DNA of 64,000 nt, taken from the NCBI RefSeq assembly GCF_027923905.1, contig NZ_AP026966.1, positions 2,047,001 through 2,111,000 of the forward strand, read 5' to 3'. The notes beneath the pieces are model-generated. The model searched no databases. It was not told where the DNA came from and saw only the letters and a list, made by a program, of their open reading frames with translations. Of the stretch, positions 46,453 to 56,583 are shown in pieces. The first letter of the stretch is position 1, and each line of letters opens with the position of its first letter. The translations under genes and the position numbers were made by a program. Source of the DNA: Massilia varians. GTDB lineage: Bacteria; Pseudomonadota; Gammaproteobacteria; Burkholderiales; Burkholderiaceae_D.

Positions 46453-46644
46453 TTAGTCCCCGGTTTTGCTAGGCGCGTCCTTGTTGCGTAACTTTCGGCG
46501 AAGGCGGGCATTGTCTGCCGTTACAGCAACAAGGGCGATGGTCGCGAGTGCACATGGGGCATGGCTTCCTAGGTAATGCCAAAAGGCCCACGCCAAGAAG
46601 GCGGCGACAATGCCAGCCCCAACGAGAGAGAGTGAATCCCTCAT
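46453..46644 (-). CDS. Small two-helix membrane protein, candidate immunity protein
   Basis: A 63-residue protein with two hydrophobic segments (about 7-24 and 30-45) and a basic C-terminal tail (RLRRKLRNKDAPSK). Its ATG overlaps the stop of the upstream 141-residue gene (ATGA at 46641-46644), so the two are translated together. In T6SS effector operons a membrane protein directly following a membrane-active effector is usually its immunity protein; here this is inference from position and topology. Confidence 0.65.
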   Translation of the reverse strand: MRDSLSLVGAGIVAAFLAWAFWHYLGSHAPCALATIALVAVTADNARLRRKLRNKDAPSKTGD

Positions 46645-47066
46645 CTAATCGCTCCATGACGTTTGAAACTTGTTGGGGAAGAACCGTTTGGGTTATGTAT
46701 GCCGGGTAACCGTTCTAGTACGGGAGCAAGCCATGGCCGCTTGAATCCCCATCTGGCAGCCTCCACAAGTGCGTCTCCAAGCGATGTGCCTCGCCCAAGA
46801 CAGCGCCCCGTCGCAACCGCAAGACTGCCGATTACTGCTCCGGCATAGAAGGCGGCTGAACAAGCGGCAATCACACCGAGCTTTTCCAGCTTCGTACCGG
46901 CCCCAATAAGTTCTTTTAAGGTAACCTTACGGCCGAACTTGTCGATCAAGCCAAGCAGAACCGTTATCGTTCCTACAGCGGTTTGCAAATTCCCATAGAG
47001 GCTCTCGGGCGCGGGCACGCCGAGAGCGTCCATGTTTTCTTTGAAATATTTGTAAAAGTCCGACAT
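46641..47066 (-). CDS. Putative membrane-active T6SS effector (glycine-rich hydrophobic protein)
   Basis: A 141-residue protein without a signal peptide. Hydrophobic stretches at about 27-42 and 62-88, the latter with regularly spaced Gly/Ala/Ser (GVIAACSAAFYAGAVIGSLA), suggest membrane insertion. It lies 112 bp downstream of hcp and is coupled to a small membrane protein. The organisation resembles Hcp-dependent pore-forming effectors such as Pseudomonas Tse4 with a membrane immunity partner. Similarity to Tse4 is my impression from pattern and context and needs alignment. GGAGG lies before the ATG at 47066. Confidence 0.65.
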   Translation of the reverse strand: MSDFYKYFKENMDALGVPAPESLYGNLQTAVGTITVLLGLIDKFGRKVTLKELIGAGTKLEKLGVIAACSAAFYAGAVIGSLAVATGRCLGRGTSLGDALVEAARWGFKRPWLAPVLERLPGIHNPNGSSPTSFKRHGAIR

Positions 47067-47178
47067 TCGTCAGCCTCCAGACAAAATAGTGTAATGCCTC
47101 TTTGCGGCGTTCTGAACAACATGAGCGCCGAAGAGACGCTGGTTGCTGACGCCAGCATGTTTGTCGTCTATCGCTCGG

Positions 47179-47673
47179 TTATGCAACGACCTTGTTCGTT
47201 GACAGATCCCATCCGCCTGCGGTACTGCCACCCGCGCCGCCGCTGATTTTCTGCTGGGTGTATTTCCACGTCACTTTCGCGAATTTCAAGCGCAAGTGCT
47301 CTTGCATGCCACCGCTCGGTTGCAGGCCCGGTTTGACCGAGCCGATCAAAACGTGCTCTAACACCATCTCGAAATACTTAACCCGTTCCCCACTGCCGTC
47401 CGCGCGGAAGAATTCGAATTTCGCTTTCGGGATCGTCTTGCCCATTGCACAGTGTTGCAGTAGGACAGGTGTAGATAAGTCCGTGAGCTTGAAAACCAGA
47501 ACCTCGTCGAATTCGGCGCGGGCTGACGTGTGACCACCAGCGGTTGAAGCTACTGGACTGCGTGGTTGATCGACGCCGAAATCCACGTCCAGGCACTCGA
47601 TCCATTCCTTGTGCTTGTCGTCCATCGACTCGCCTTTGATGCCCTCGATTTGCAAATATGCGTCAACTGCCAT
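47179..47673 (-). CDS. hcp: Type VI secretion tube protein Hcp (orphan)
   Basis: A 164-residue Hcp1-fold protein. MAVDAYLQIEGIKGES, a central segment (EFDEVLVFKLTDLSTPVLLQ) and FAKVTWKYTQQK...WDLSTNKVVA match the Hcp beta-barrel pattern and length. Hcp hexamers form the T6SS tube and carry small effectors in their lumen. No other T6SS gene is in the window, so it depends on a system elsewhere. It heads the minus-strand cargo operon of the island, with GGAGAC before the start. Confidence 0.9.
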   Translation of the reverse strand: MAVDAYLQIEGIKGESMDDKHKEWIECLDVDFGVDQPRSPVASTAGGHTSARAEFDEVLVFKLTDLSTPVLLQHCAMGKTIPKAKFEFFRADGSGERVKYFEMVLEHVLIGSVKPGLQPSGGMQEHLRLKFAKVTWKYTQQKISGGAGGSTAGGWDLSTNKVVA

Positions 47674-47937
47674 GATGAAAGGTCTCCTGTTGGTGAACTA
47701 CTTACTTGGGCTGCTCTGGCGTTTGTGAAGCTTGCGGCTGCGGTTGGGCTTCATGAGGACCCGCAGGGATAGCGCCGCCCATGTCCCCCGCTGCGCTAAC
47801 GCATTGTCTAGAGGCTCACCATAGGCGCACAAGGCGGCCCCCAGAACGCGTGTCAACGGCGATTGAAAACTGATACAGATATCGTCGTGCCAGCGATTTA
47901 AAACTGATACACCGCCGTCGCCGAACACGGTCCGTGT

Positions 47938-49799
<1,862 letters not shown>

Positions 49800-50075
49800 G
49801 GCCGCTCCGCAAAGCGGCCATCTTCTCAAAATGGTGTATCAGTTTTCAATCGCTGCCTGTATCAGTTTACAACCGCTGCTGACAACGCGGACAGGGGTGT
49901 CGGCATGACGGCGCCGCTCAACGCTGCGTCGAGCGATCCAGCCGCGTAGAAGGGCGCGCTCTTGCATGAGATGCCTCATGGAATACGGTAACGGGGCATT
50001 GTTGCCCGTCTTGCTCTAAGGCGGATTGCAAGAAGTCAACGCTACTGCTGAGTACGGTCAAGAATAACTGCGAAG

Positions 50076-50094
50076 GGGGTAGAAATGTGGGTAG
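50076..50094 (+). promoter_or_regulatory. Candidate integrase arm-type sites, right
   Basis: GGGGGTAG and AATGTGGGTAG (50084-50094) are tandem copies of the units found beside the integrase start, in the same orientation. They lie 60 bases inside the right end of the island. Confidence 0.5.
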
Positions 50095-50153
50095 TCTGGA
50101 TGTAGAGGAAATGTTGTCTTATGAATCAATGACTTAGGGCGTAAATTGGCGGA

Positions 50154-50168
50154 CACCGCTTCCGCCAA
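50154..50168 (+). repeat. attR: copy of the tRNA-Ser 3' end
   Basis: CACCGCTTCCGCCAA, identical to 45058-45072, marks the right border of the island. Confidence 0.85.
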
Positions 50169-50181
50169 GCATACTGAACTA

Positions 50182-50207
50182 AAGCCCCACAAGTTGGGGC
50201 TTTTTCG
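50182..50207 (+). terminator. Displaced tRNA-Ser terminator
   Basis: GCCCCA (50184-50189) pairs with TGGGGC (50195-50200), extended by AA/TT, followed by TTTTTCG. It lies 14 bases past the attR copy, where it would have followed the tRNA before island insertion. It can also serve the convergent acyltransferase gene. Confidence 0.75.
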
Positions 50208-50245
50208 TTCCTCTGCAGGAGCGAAGAATGTCCTCCGCTTGCCCG

Positions 50246-51427
50246 TCACCTTTGACTGAAATAGGGCTCGCCCGCAGACGCCAGCACCATCCGCTTGACG
50301 AAGCGCCGCAGCCGGTAAGTATGCGCCTCGAACGGCAGGTGAAAGAGGTAGGCGACCACCACGATCGCGACGAACAGCGCCGCGTAGACGATCAGGGACG
50401 CAGGATCGCTCGTCGACAGGGTCTGCGTCCCGCTAGGGCCATGCAGGAACTCGGCCAGGTGAATCAGGGGATAGTGGATCACATACAGCGTGAACGAAAA
50501 CGGCGCCAGCAGTCCGGCAAGCTTCGCCAGGCGGTTCCCCATGCGCGCCTGATCCGCGGGAAACTGCAGGCTCGACAGCAGGCAAAGGAAGAGCACGCTG
50601 AACAGCAGGTCTTCCGTGAACGTTGCCGCAACCAGGGTGCCGATACTGCCGCTCAAGCGGAAATGGACGGCCAGCCCAAGGATCACGACGATCAACAGGA
50701 AGCGCGCGGCGCGCCCCATTTCAATGCGGATCCGCGAAAACAGCACACCGAGCAGCCAGATCAGGAAATACAGCATCAGGTCGAACAGCAGCAGGTAGCC
50801 GATGAGGGCACAGGCGGCCAGCCCGGCCACCTTCGTGATGCCCCGCTGCGCGATGGCCGGCAGCAGCAACAGGGGAAACAGGGCGTAGTACCACATCTCG
50901 TTCGACAGGCTCCACAGCGAGAAATTGCCGCCGAAGCGGGGGACCGCCATGCCCTGCAAGCCGAACAGATTGCCCCAGAACGTGCTCCACGAATATTCGT
51001 TATCCGGCGCATAGCTGATCCGGCCCGGGTCGACCGTCTGCGTGATGGTGCCGATCGCCAGCGTGAGCACGAAGGCCGGCACCAGGACGATCCACATGCG
51101 GGTCAGCCGGTCGATCGCATACGAGATCATGCAGTTGGGCTCGCCGAGTTTGTTCAGCAGGCTACCGCCCACGAGCCAGCCGCTCAGCAGGAAGAAGATC
51201 ACGACCGCGATGTGCGAGAACCCGGTGAAGAAGGCCAGGCCCTGGTACCAGAGCGATGGGTCGGCCACGGTTTTCAGGCTCGGGAACAGTTCTCCACGGA
51301 GGTGGGCGGCGACCACCTGGAGGGCGGCGAGGCTGCGCAGGGCCGATATCAGGACCGAATGCTGGTAGCTTTCGTTCAGGTTGGTCCTGTCCAGCAGGCA
51401 GATGCTCATGGCACACGCAGGATGCAT
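50246..51427 (-). CDS. Membrane acyltransferase, acyltransferase-3 family
   Basis: A 393-residue protein with about 10 membrane helices. The N-terminal ALRSLAALQVVAAHL carries the conserved His of the family active site (RxLAAxxVVxxH), and the WSLSNEMWYYALFPLLLL block is the expected periplasmic Trp-Ser-x-x-x-Glu region. Such enzymes O-acetylate or acylate cell-surface polysaccharides. The start at 51427 has AGGAGGAG upstream. It stands alone, next to the island border. Confidence 0.9.
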   Translation of the reverse strand: MHPACAMSICLLDRTNLNESYQHSVLISALRSLAALQVVAAHLRGELFPSLKTVADPSLWYQGLAFFTGFSHIAVVIFFLLSGWLVGGSLLNKLGEPNCMISYAIDRLTRMWIVLVPAFVLTLAIGTITQTVDPGRISYAPDNEYSWSTFWGNLFGLQGMAVPRFGGNFSLWSLSNEMWYYALFPLLLLPAIAQRGITKVAGLAACALIGYLLLFDLMLYFLIWLLGVLFSRIRIEMGRAARFLLIVVILGLAVHFRLSGSIGTLVAATFTEDLLFSVLFLCLLSSLQFPADQARMGNRLAKLAGLLAPFSFTLYVIHYPLIHLAEFLHGPSGTQTLSTSDPASLIVYAALFVAIVVVAYLFHLPFEAHTYRLRRFVKRMVLASAGEPYFSQR

Positions 51428-51764
51428 GGTCTCCTCCTGTTGTAAGTCAAACGTTTTGATCCTAGCCCGTCAATTGCGTAGTCGGCTTGAGGGCGCACAG
51501 GCCCGTCGCGCCTTGCGCACACTGTGCAGCCGGGTGGTCCTGGGGAGCGCTGTTGCATCCGGACGGCGGCCCGACAACAGCGATGCTTGACAGAAAAATA
51601 AAACGGCCCGATCCTCGTAAACCAAGTGGTAGAAATCCGTAAGGAAACAAGCCCATGCTGCGAGTCGGCATGCAGATATTTACAGAAGGAGAAGTCCGCC
51701 CATCAGCCAGCTGTTGTACGTGTAGCGATTCAATCGTGTAAAAAAACCAGACAGGAGACAGACG
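51428..51764. other. Intergenic region between acyltransferase and TRAP operon
   Basis: These 337 bases lie between divergent genes. The right half is AT-richer and should contain the TRAP operon promoter. AGACAGGAGACAGACG just before 51765 is the ribosome site. No gene or repeat is recognised. Confidence 0.5.
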
Positions 51765-52907
51765 ATGAAGCAGCGTAACGACGATTCAAAGAAGCCAGCA
51801 TCCACCCGCCGCAAGTTCCTCGGCACCGCCGCCGCCGGCACCACCCTCGCGGTCCCGATGATCGCCACCGCCCAAACGCCAAAGCAGATGCGCTTCCAGA
51901 GTACCTGGCCCAGCAAGGACATCTTCCACGAATACGCGCTCGACTTCGCCAAGAAGGTCAACGACATGACCGGCGGCGAATTGAGAATCGAGGTGCTGCC
52001 CGCCGGCGCCGTCGTGCCCGCCTTCGGCCTGCTCGATGCGGTCTCCAAGGGCACCCTGGACGGCGGCCACGGCGTCATGGGCTACAACTACGGCAAGCAG
52101 AGCGCCATCGCGCTGTGGACCTCGGGGCCGGCCTTCGGCATGGACGCCAACATGGTGCTGGCCTGGCACAAGTATGGCGGCGGCAAGGCGCTGCTGGCCG
52201 AGCTGTACAAGAGCATCGGCGCCAACGTCGTCTCCTTCCTCACCGGTCCGATGCCGACCCAGCCGCTGGGCTGGTTCAAGAAACCGATCAGCAAGGTCGA
52301 AGACCTGAAGGGCCTGAAGTTCCGCACCAACGGACTGGCGATCGACATGTTCACGGCCATGGGCGCAGCGGTGAACGCGCTGCCGGCCGGCGAGATCGTC
52401 CCGGCCATGGACCGCGGCCTGCTGGACGGCGCCGAATTCAACAACGCCAGCTCGGACCGGGTGCTGGGTTTTCCGGACGTGTCCAAGGTCTGCATGCTGC
52501 AAAGCTTCCACCAGAGCTCCGAGCAGTTCGAGGTCACCTTCAACAAGACCAGGTATGACGCGCTGCCGGCCAAGATGAAGGCGATCATCGAGAACGCCGT
52601 GGAGGCGGCCTCGAGCGACATGTCGTGGAAGGCGGTCGACCGCTATTCCAAGGACTACGCCGGCATGCAGTCCCAGAATGGGGTCAAGTTCTACAAGACC
52701 CCGGACTCGGTGCTGCAGGCGCAGCTGGCCGTGTGGGACCAGGTGGTGGCCAGGAAGGGCGCCGACAATCCGCTGTTCAAGAAGGTCGAGGCGTCGATGC
52801 GCGCCTTTGCCGAGCGCGCGATGAAATGGGACATGGACACCAACAACCCGCGCCGCATGGCTTACAACCACTACTTCGGCCGCAAGGCTCCGCCGAAAAA
52901 GGCGTAA
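51765..52907 (+). CDS. TRAP transporter substrate-binding protein, alpha-keto-acid (TakP) type
   Basis: A 380-residue periplasmic binding protein with a twin-arginine signal (STRRKFLGTAAAGTTLAVP). The body follows the TakP pattern, including LAWHKYGGGKALLAELY, GWFKKPISKVEDLKGLKFR and ALPAGEIVPAMDRGLLDGAE. TakP relatives bind pyruvate and branched alpha-keto acids; the ligand here is inferred. It is the first gene of a dctP-Q-M set, separated from dctQ by a palindromic element. Confidence 0.9.
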   Translation: MKQRNDDSKKPASTRRKFLGTAAAGTTLAVPMIATAQTPKQMRFQSTWPSKDIFHEYALDFAKKVNDMTGGELRIEVLPAGAVVPAFGLLDAVSKGTLDGGHGVMGYNYGKQSAIALWTSGPAFGMDANMVLAWHKYGGGKALLAELYKSIGANVVSFLTGPMPTQPLGWFKKPISKVEDLKGLKFRTNGLAIDMFTAMGAAVNALPAGEIVPAMDRGLLDGAEFNNASSDRVLGFPDVSKVCMLQSFHQSSEQFEVTFNKTRYDALPAKMKAIIENAVEAASSDMSWKAVDRYSKDYAGMQSQNGVKFYKTPDSVLQAQLAVWDQVVARKGADNPLFKKVEASMRAFAERAMKWDMDTNNPRRMAYNHYFGRKAPPKKA

Positions 52908-52915
52908 GCGTCTTT

Positions 52916-53021
52916 GTAGGGTGGTCGGATCTCCCGACCGCGCGTTCAAACCGTGCATGTGCGGACAATGCGCCTTTCAACGTGTTGTCGGACGCGCGGG
53001 CGGCGAAGCCGACCACCCTAC
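52916..53021. repeat. Palindromic intergenic element, copy C
   Basis: The outer arms GTAGGGTGGTCGG (52916-52928) and CCGACCACCCTAC (53009-53021) are exact complements. The inner part contains CGCGCGTTCAA as in copy A and GGGCGGCGAAGCC before the right arm. It lies between the dctP and dctQ genes of one operon, so it is probably transcribed and forms a long hairpin. Confidence 0.85.
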
Positions 53022-53075
53022 ACGTGCCCGTGCCATCCATCGATGGCTGTTCGTCGTCGCGACCGGAGCAGCTCC

Positions 53076-53660
53076 ATGCAGAACATTTTGTTGTTTGTCG
53101 ACCGGGTCAGCAGCTGGGTCGGCCAGGCCTTCTCCTGGCTGATCGTCGCGCTTACCTTCCTCATCAGCTGGGAAGTCTTCGCGCGCTACGCCCTGAATAC
53201 GCCCAATCCCTGGGCCTTCGACCTGATGATCATGATGTACGGCGCCGCCTTCATGATGGCCGGCGCCTACACGCTGGCCAAGAACGGCCACGTGCGCGGC
53301 GACGTGCTGTACATCTTCTTCCCGCCGCGCCTGCAGGCCGGCCTCGACCTGATCCTGTACTTCGTCTTCTTCATTCCCGGCGTGCTGGCCCTGGTCTGGG
53401 CCGGCACCACCTACGCGGCCGAGTCGCTCGCCATCCGCGAACACTCGACCCTCACCGCCAACGGCCCGCCGCTGTACCCCTTCAAGATGGTGATTCCCTT
53501 GGCCGGCGTGCTGCTCCTGCTGCAGGGTTTTGTGGAGATCGTGCGTTGCGTCGTCTGTCTGCGCAGGGGCGCATGGCCGGCGCGCGAGGCCGACGTCGAG
53601 GAAGTCGACGTCGACAAGCTCAAGGCGACCGTGAACGCACCGGGGGAGCGCACGCCATGA
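53076..53660 (+). CDS. TRAP transporter small permease DctQ
   Basis: A 194-residue protein with four membrane helices (about 12-32, 45-68, 88-110 and 132-158). It contains SWEVFARYALNTPNPWAFD, a family signature. The start at 53076 (MQNILLFVDR) is chosen over ORF extensions that read through the palindromic element. The C-terminal tail is acidic and cytosolic (EADVEEVDVDKLK). Its stop overlaps the dctM start (ATGA). Confidence 0.93.
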   Translation: MQNILLFVDRVSSWVGQAFSWLIVALTFLISWEVFARYALNTPNPWAFDLMIMMYGAAFMMAGAYTLAKNGHVRGDVLYIFFPPRLQAGLDLILYFVFFIPGVLALVWAGTTYAAESLAIREHSTLTANGPPLYPFKMVIPLAGVLLLLQGFVEIVRCVVCLRRGAWPAREADVEEVDVDKLKATVNAPGERTP

Positions 53661-55582
53661 GGAAGGAAATCTGGTTCGGCCTGTCGATCCTGGTGGCGAT
53701 CGTCATCGCCCTGTTCGTGCTGATGCCGGCGCCAGGCGCGATGACCAACGGCCACCTGGGCCTCCTGATGCTGGCGCTGGTGGTGGTGGCCATCATGCTC
53801 GGCTTTCCCACGGCGTTTACCCTGATGGGCATGGGGGGGATGTTCGCCTGGTTCGCCTACCACAGCCAGAACCCCGACCTGGCGGTGCAGCAGACCCTCG
53901 ACCTGATGGTGCAGCGGGCCTACTCGGTGATGGCCAACGACGTGCTCATTTCGATCCCGCTGTTCATCTTCATGGGCTACCTGGTGGAGCGCGCCAACCT
54001 GATCGAGCGGTTGTTCAAGAGCCTGCACCTGGCGATGGCGCGCGTGCCCGGCTCGCTGGCGGTGGCCACTATCGTCACCTGCGCCGTGTTCGCCACCGCC
54101 ACCGGCATCGTGGGCGCGGTGGTCACCCTCATGGGCCTGCTGGCGATGCCGGCCATGCTCAAGGCGGGCTACAGCACCCAGCTGACGGCCGGCTGCATCA
54201 CGGCGGGCGGCTGCCTGGGTATCCTGATTCCGCCCTCGGTGCTCCTGATCGTCTACGGCGCGACGGCCGGCGTCTCGGTGGTCCAGCTGTATGCGGGCGC
54301 CTTCTTCCCGGGGATCATGCTGGCGGCGCTGTATGTCGGCTACGTGCTGATCATCGCCAAGCTCAAGCCGGGCATGGCGCCGCCGCTGCCGGCATCCGAG
54401 CGCGTCGTCGCGCTGCCGGCCTATGCGCAGGCGATCCCCGGCGCCTACGGCAAGAGCGCGCTGCCGGCCCTGGTGCGTGCCTTCAAGGGCCGGCGCGCCG
54501 CCGATGTCCCAAGCCGCACCCTGGCCTCGCACCTGTTCGTCGCACTGCTGCCGGCACTGGCCTTTGCCGCCGTCATGGGCCTGAGCTACCGGATCGTCAC
54601 CGCGCCGGATGCTCCACGAACGGAGCTGGTCGAGATGGGCGCGCAGCAGGAATTCGACAGCGCGGCCAGCGTCGAGGAGGGTGGGTTGCAGGAACCGCCC
54701 GCCGAGGGCGAGCTGGCCGAGCCGCCGGTGGAAGGGGAGGCGGCGCCGCTCCCGGCAGCCGGCGCAACGCCTGTTGCGGCGGCCGCCGACGTGGCGATCC
54801 CCGCAGCGGCGCCGGAGCCGGTCGCCAAGCCGGCGTCCAGGGCCTACTGGATCACGTTTGCCTTGGTGGCTGCAGCGCTGGCCATCTTCTACGTGTTCTT
54901 CAGCGTCGCGCGCCTCGAGATCTTCAAGATGCTGCTCGGCTCATTGTTCCCGCTGGTGATCCTGATCCTGGCGGTGCTGGGCAGCATCGTGTTCGGCCTG
55001 GCCACGCCGACCGAGGCGGCGGCAATGGGCGCCTTCGGCGGCCTGATCCTGGCGATCGCCTACCGCCGCTTTAACTTCAATCTGCTGCGCGAATCGGCCC
55101 ACCTCACCACCAAGACCACGGCCATGGTCTGCTGGCTGTTTGTCGGCTCCAGCATCTTCTCGGCCGCCTTTGCCCTGCTGGGCGGGCAGGAGATCATCAA
55201 CGACTGGGTGCTGGGCATGGACCTGACGCCGGTGCAGTTCATGATCCTGGCCCAGGTGGTGATCTTCCTGCTCGGCTGGCCGCTGGAATGGACCGAGATC
55301 ATCGTGATCTTCATGCCGATCTTCGTGCCGCTGCTCCAGCACTTCAACATCGACCCGCTGTTCTTCGGCCTCCTGGTGGCAATGAACCTGCAGACCGCCT
55401 TCCTGTCGCCGCCGGTGGCGATGTCGGCCTTCTATCTGAAGGGCGTGTCGCCGCCGCACGTCACGCTGAACCAGATTTTCCTGGGGATGCTGCCCTTCAT
55501 GGGATTGCAGATACTGGGGATCATCCTGCTGTATACCTTTCCGGCGATCGGCATGTGGCTGCCGGAAGTGCTGTACAAATAA
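53657..55582 (+). CDS. TRAP transporter large permease DctM with a long inserted loop
   Basis: A 641-residue protein, about 200 residues longer than typical DctM. The transport core is recognisable on both sides (GFPTAFTLMGMGGMFAWFAY; GCITAGGCLGILIPPSVLLI; GLATPTEAAAMGAFGGLILA). Between the halves lies an acidic Pro/Ala/Glu-rich segment at about residues 320-395 (VEEGGLQEPPAEGELAEPPV) framed by extra membrane helices. It forms an Na+-coupled secondary transporter with DctQ and the TakP-like protein. Confidence 0.92.
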   Translation: MRKEIWFGLSILVAIVIALFVLMPAPGAMTNGHLGLLMLALVVVAIMLGFPTAFTLMGMGGMFAWFAYHSQNPDLAVQQTLDLMVQRAYSVMANDVLISIPLFIFMGYLVERANLIERLFKSLHLAMARVPGSLAVATIVTCAVFATATGIVGAVVTLMGLLAMPAMLKAGYSTQLTAGCITAGGCLGILIPPSVLLIVYGATAGVSVVQLYAGAFFPGIMLAALYVGYVLIIAKLKPGMAPPLPASERVVALPAYAQAIPGAYGKSALPALVRAFKGRRAADVPSRTLASHLFVALLPALAFAAVMGLSYRIVTAPDAPRTELVEMGAQQEFDSAASVEEGGLQEPPAEGELAEPPVEGEAAPLPAAGATPVAAAADVAIPAAAPEPVAKPASRAYWITFALVAAALAIFYVFFSVARLEIFKMLLGSLFPLVILILAVLGSIVFGLATPTEAAAMGAFGGLILAIAYRRFNFNLLRESAHLTTKTTAMVCWLFVGSSIFSAAFALLGGQEIINDWVLGMDLTPVQFMILAQVVIFLLGWPLEWTEIIVIFMPIFVPLLQHFNIDPLFFGLLVAMNLQTAFLSPPVAMSAFYLKGVSPPHVTLNQIFLGMLPFMGLQILGIILLYTFPAIGMWLPEVLYK

Positions 55583-55592
55583 GACGGATCAT

Positions 55593-55618
55593 GGGTGCGG
55601 CCCGTTAGGGCCGCACCC
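55593..55618 (+). terminator. Hairpin after the TRAP operon
   Basis: The 11-bp perfect stem GGGTGCGGCCC/GGGCCGCACCC with loop GTTA lies 10 bases past the dctM stop. The T run after it is weak (GTTT after ten bases), so termination may be partial. The remaining bases to 55917 hold no recognised gene. Confidence 0.55.
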
Positions 55619-55917
55619 GTCATGCCGTTTATCTTCCCCATCAAGTTATGCGCCGCATGAATGGCTGACATGCGGAACGCGAAGTTTCATTGCGGTGCAA
55701 CATCGATAATAATGGCGGGCTGTACCCAGCAATACCCCTCCACGTTCCCGGATCTTGCCACCACAAGTGCCATGCTCCGGCAGCGCCGACGCCCCCGACT
55801 TTGTAGACCCATTGTGAGGAACATGACGCATCATCTCCAGCCCGGCTCGACTTCCTACCGATTTGACCCATGCGCCCCGCATGCGTCGGCGCATGTGTCG
55901 GGTACCGAGGTGGCGCG

Positions 55918-56565
55918 ATGATGCAGGGCGCGTGGCAAGCGCAGGCGGCCCAGGGCAAGAACGTGGTCTCGATCAAGCCGCACACCCTGTTCGACGACGT
56001 CTACGGGATCGTGGTCGGCGTGCTGTTCGTCGCGATGGGCGTCCTGCTGCTGCAGGCCGCGGGCCTGATCACGGGCGGGGTGGCCGGCATCTCGCTGCTG
56101 GTGTCCTACGTGTCCGGTTATTCGGTCGGCCTGCTGTTCATGCTCATCAACCTGCCGTTTTTCCTGTTCGGCTACCTGTTCATGGGCGCGCGCTTCACCA
56201 TCAAGTCGCTGCTCGGCAGCATCCTGATCATGGCCCTGCTCAAGCTGATGCCGAGCGGCCTGGTGATCGGCCACGTCCATCCGATGGTCGCGGCGCTGGG
56301 CGGCGGCACCTTCTGCGGCATGGGCATCCTGGCGCTGGCGCGCCACGGCGCCGGCGTGGGCGGCACCGGCATCGTCACCCTGTGGCTGCAGAAGCGCTAC
56401 GGCATCAATGCCGGCCGCACCCAGGTGGCGATCGACGCCGTGATCCTGCTGGCGGCGCTGGCCATCGTGTCGCCCGAACTGGTGGGCTGGTCCTCGCTGA
56501 GCGCGATCGCCATGAGCAGCATGGTCATGGCATGGCACCGCCCGGGCCGTTATTTCGGCAACTAA
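55918..56565 (+). CDS. YitT family integral membrane protein
   Basis: A 215-residue protein with five or six membrane helices. The DUF161 pattern is clear: LFDDVYGIVVGVLFVAMGVL, GLITGGVAGISLLVSYVSG, GTFCGMGILALARHGAGVGG. It lacks the C-terminal DUF2179 domain found in longer relatives. Function is unknown for the family. The start is uncertain between consecutive ATG codons at 55918 and 55921, with GAGG upstream. Confidence 0.85.
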   Translation: MMQGAWQAQAAQGKNVVSIKPHTLFDDVYGIVVGVLFVAMGVLLLQAAGLITGGVAGISLLVSYVSGYSVGLLFMLINLPFFLFGYLFMGARFTIKSLLGSILIMALLKLMPSGLVIGHVHPMVAALGGGTFCGMGILALARHGAGVGGTGIVTLWLQKRYGINAGRTQVAIDAVILLAALAIVSPELVGWSSLSAIAMSSMVMAWHRPGRYFGN

Positions 56566-56583
56566 GACCGCAACCAAGACCAT

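Noticed and set aside
47702..47782. A 26-codon frame (MGGAIPAG...) upstream of hcp
   Set aside because: It is too short, competes with another frame across the restored IS target, and matches no family.
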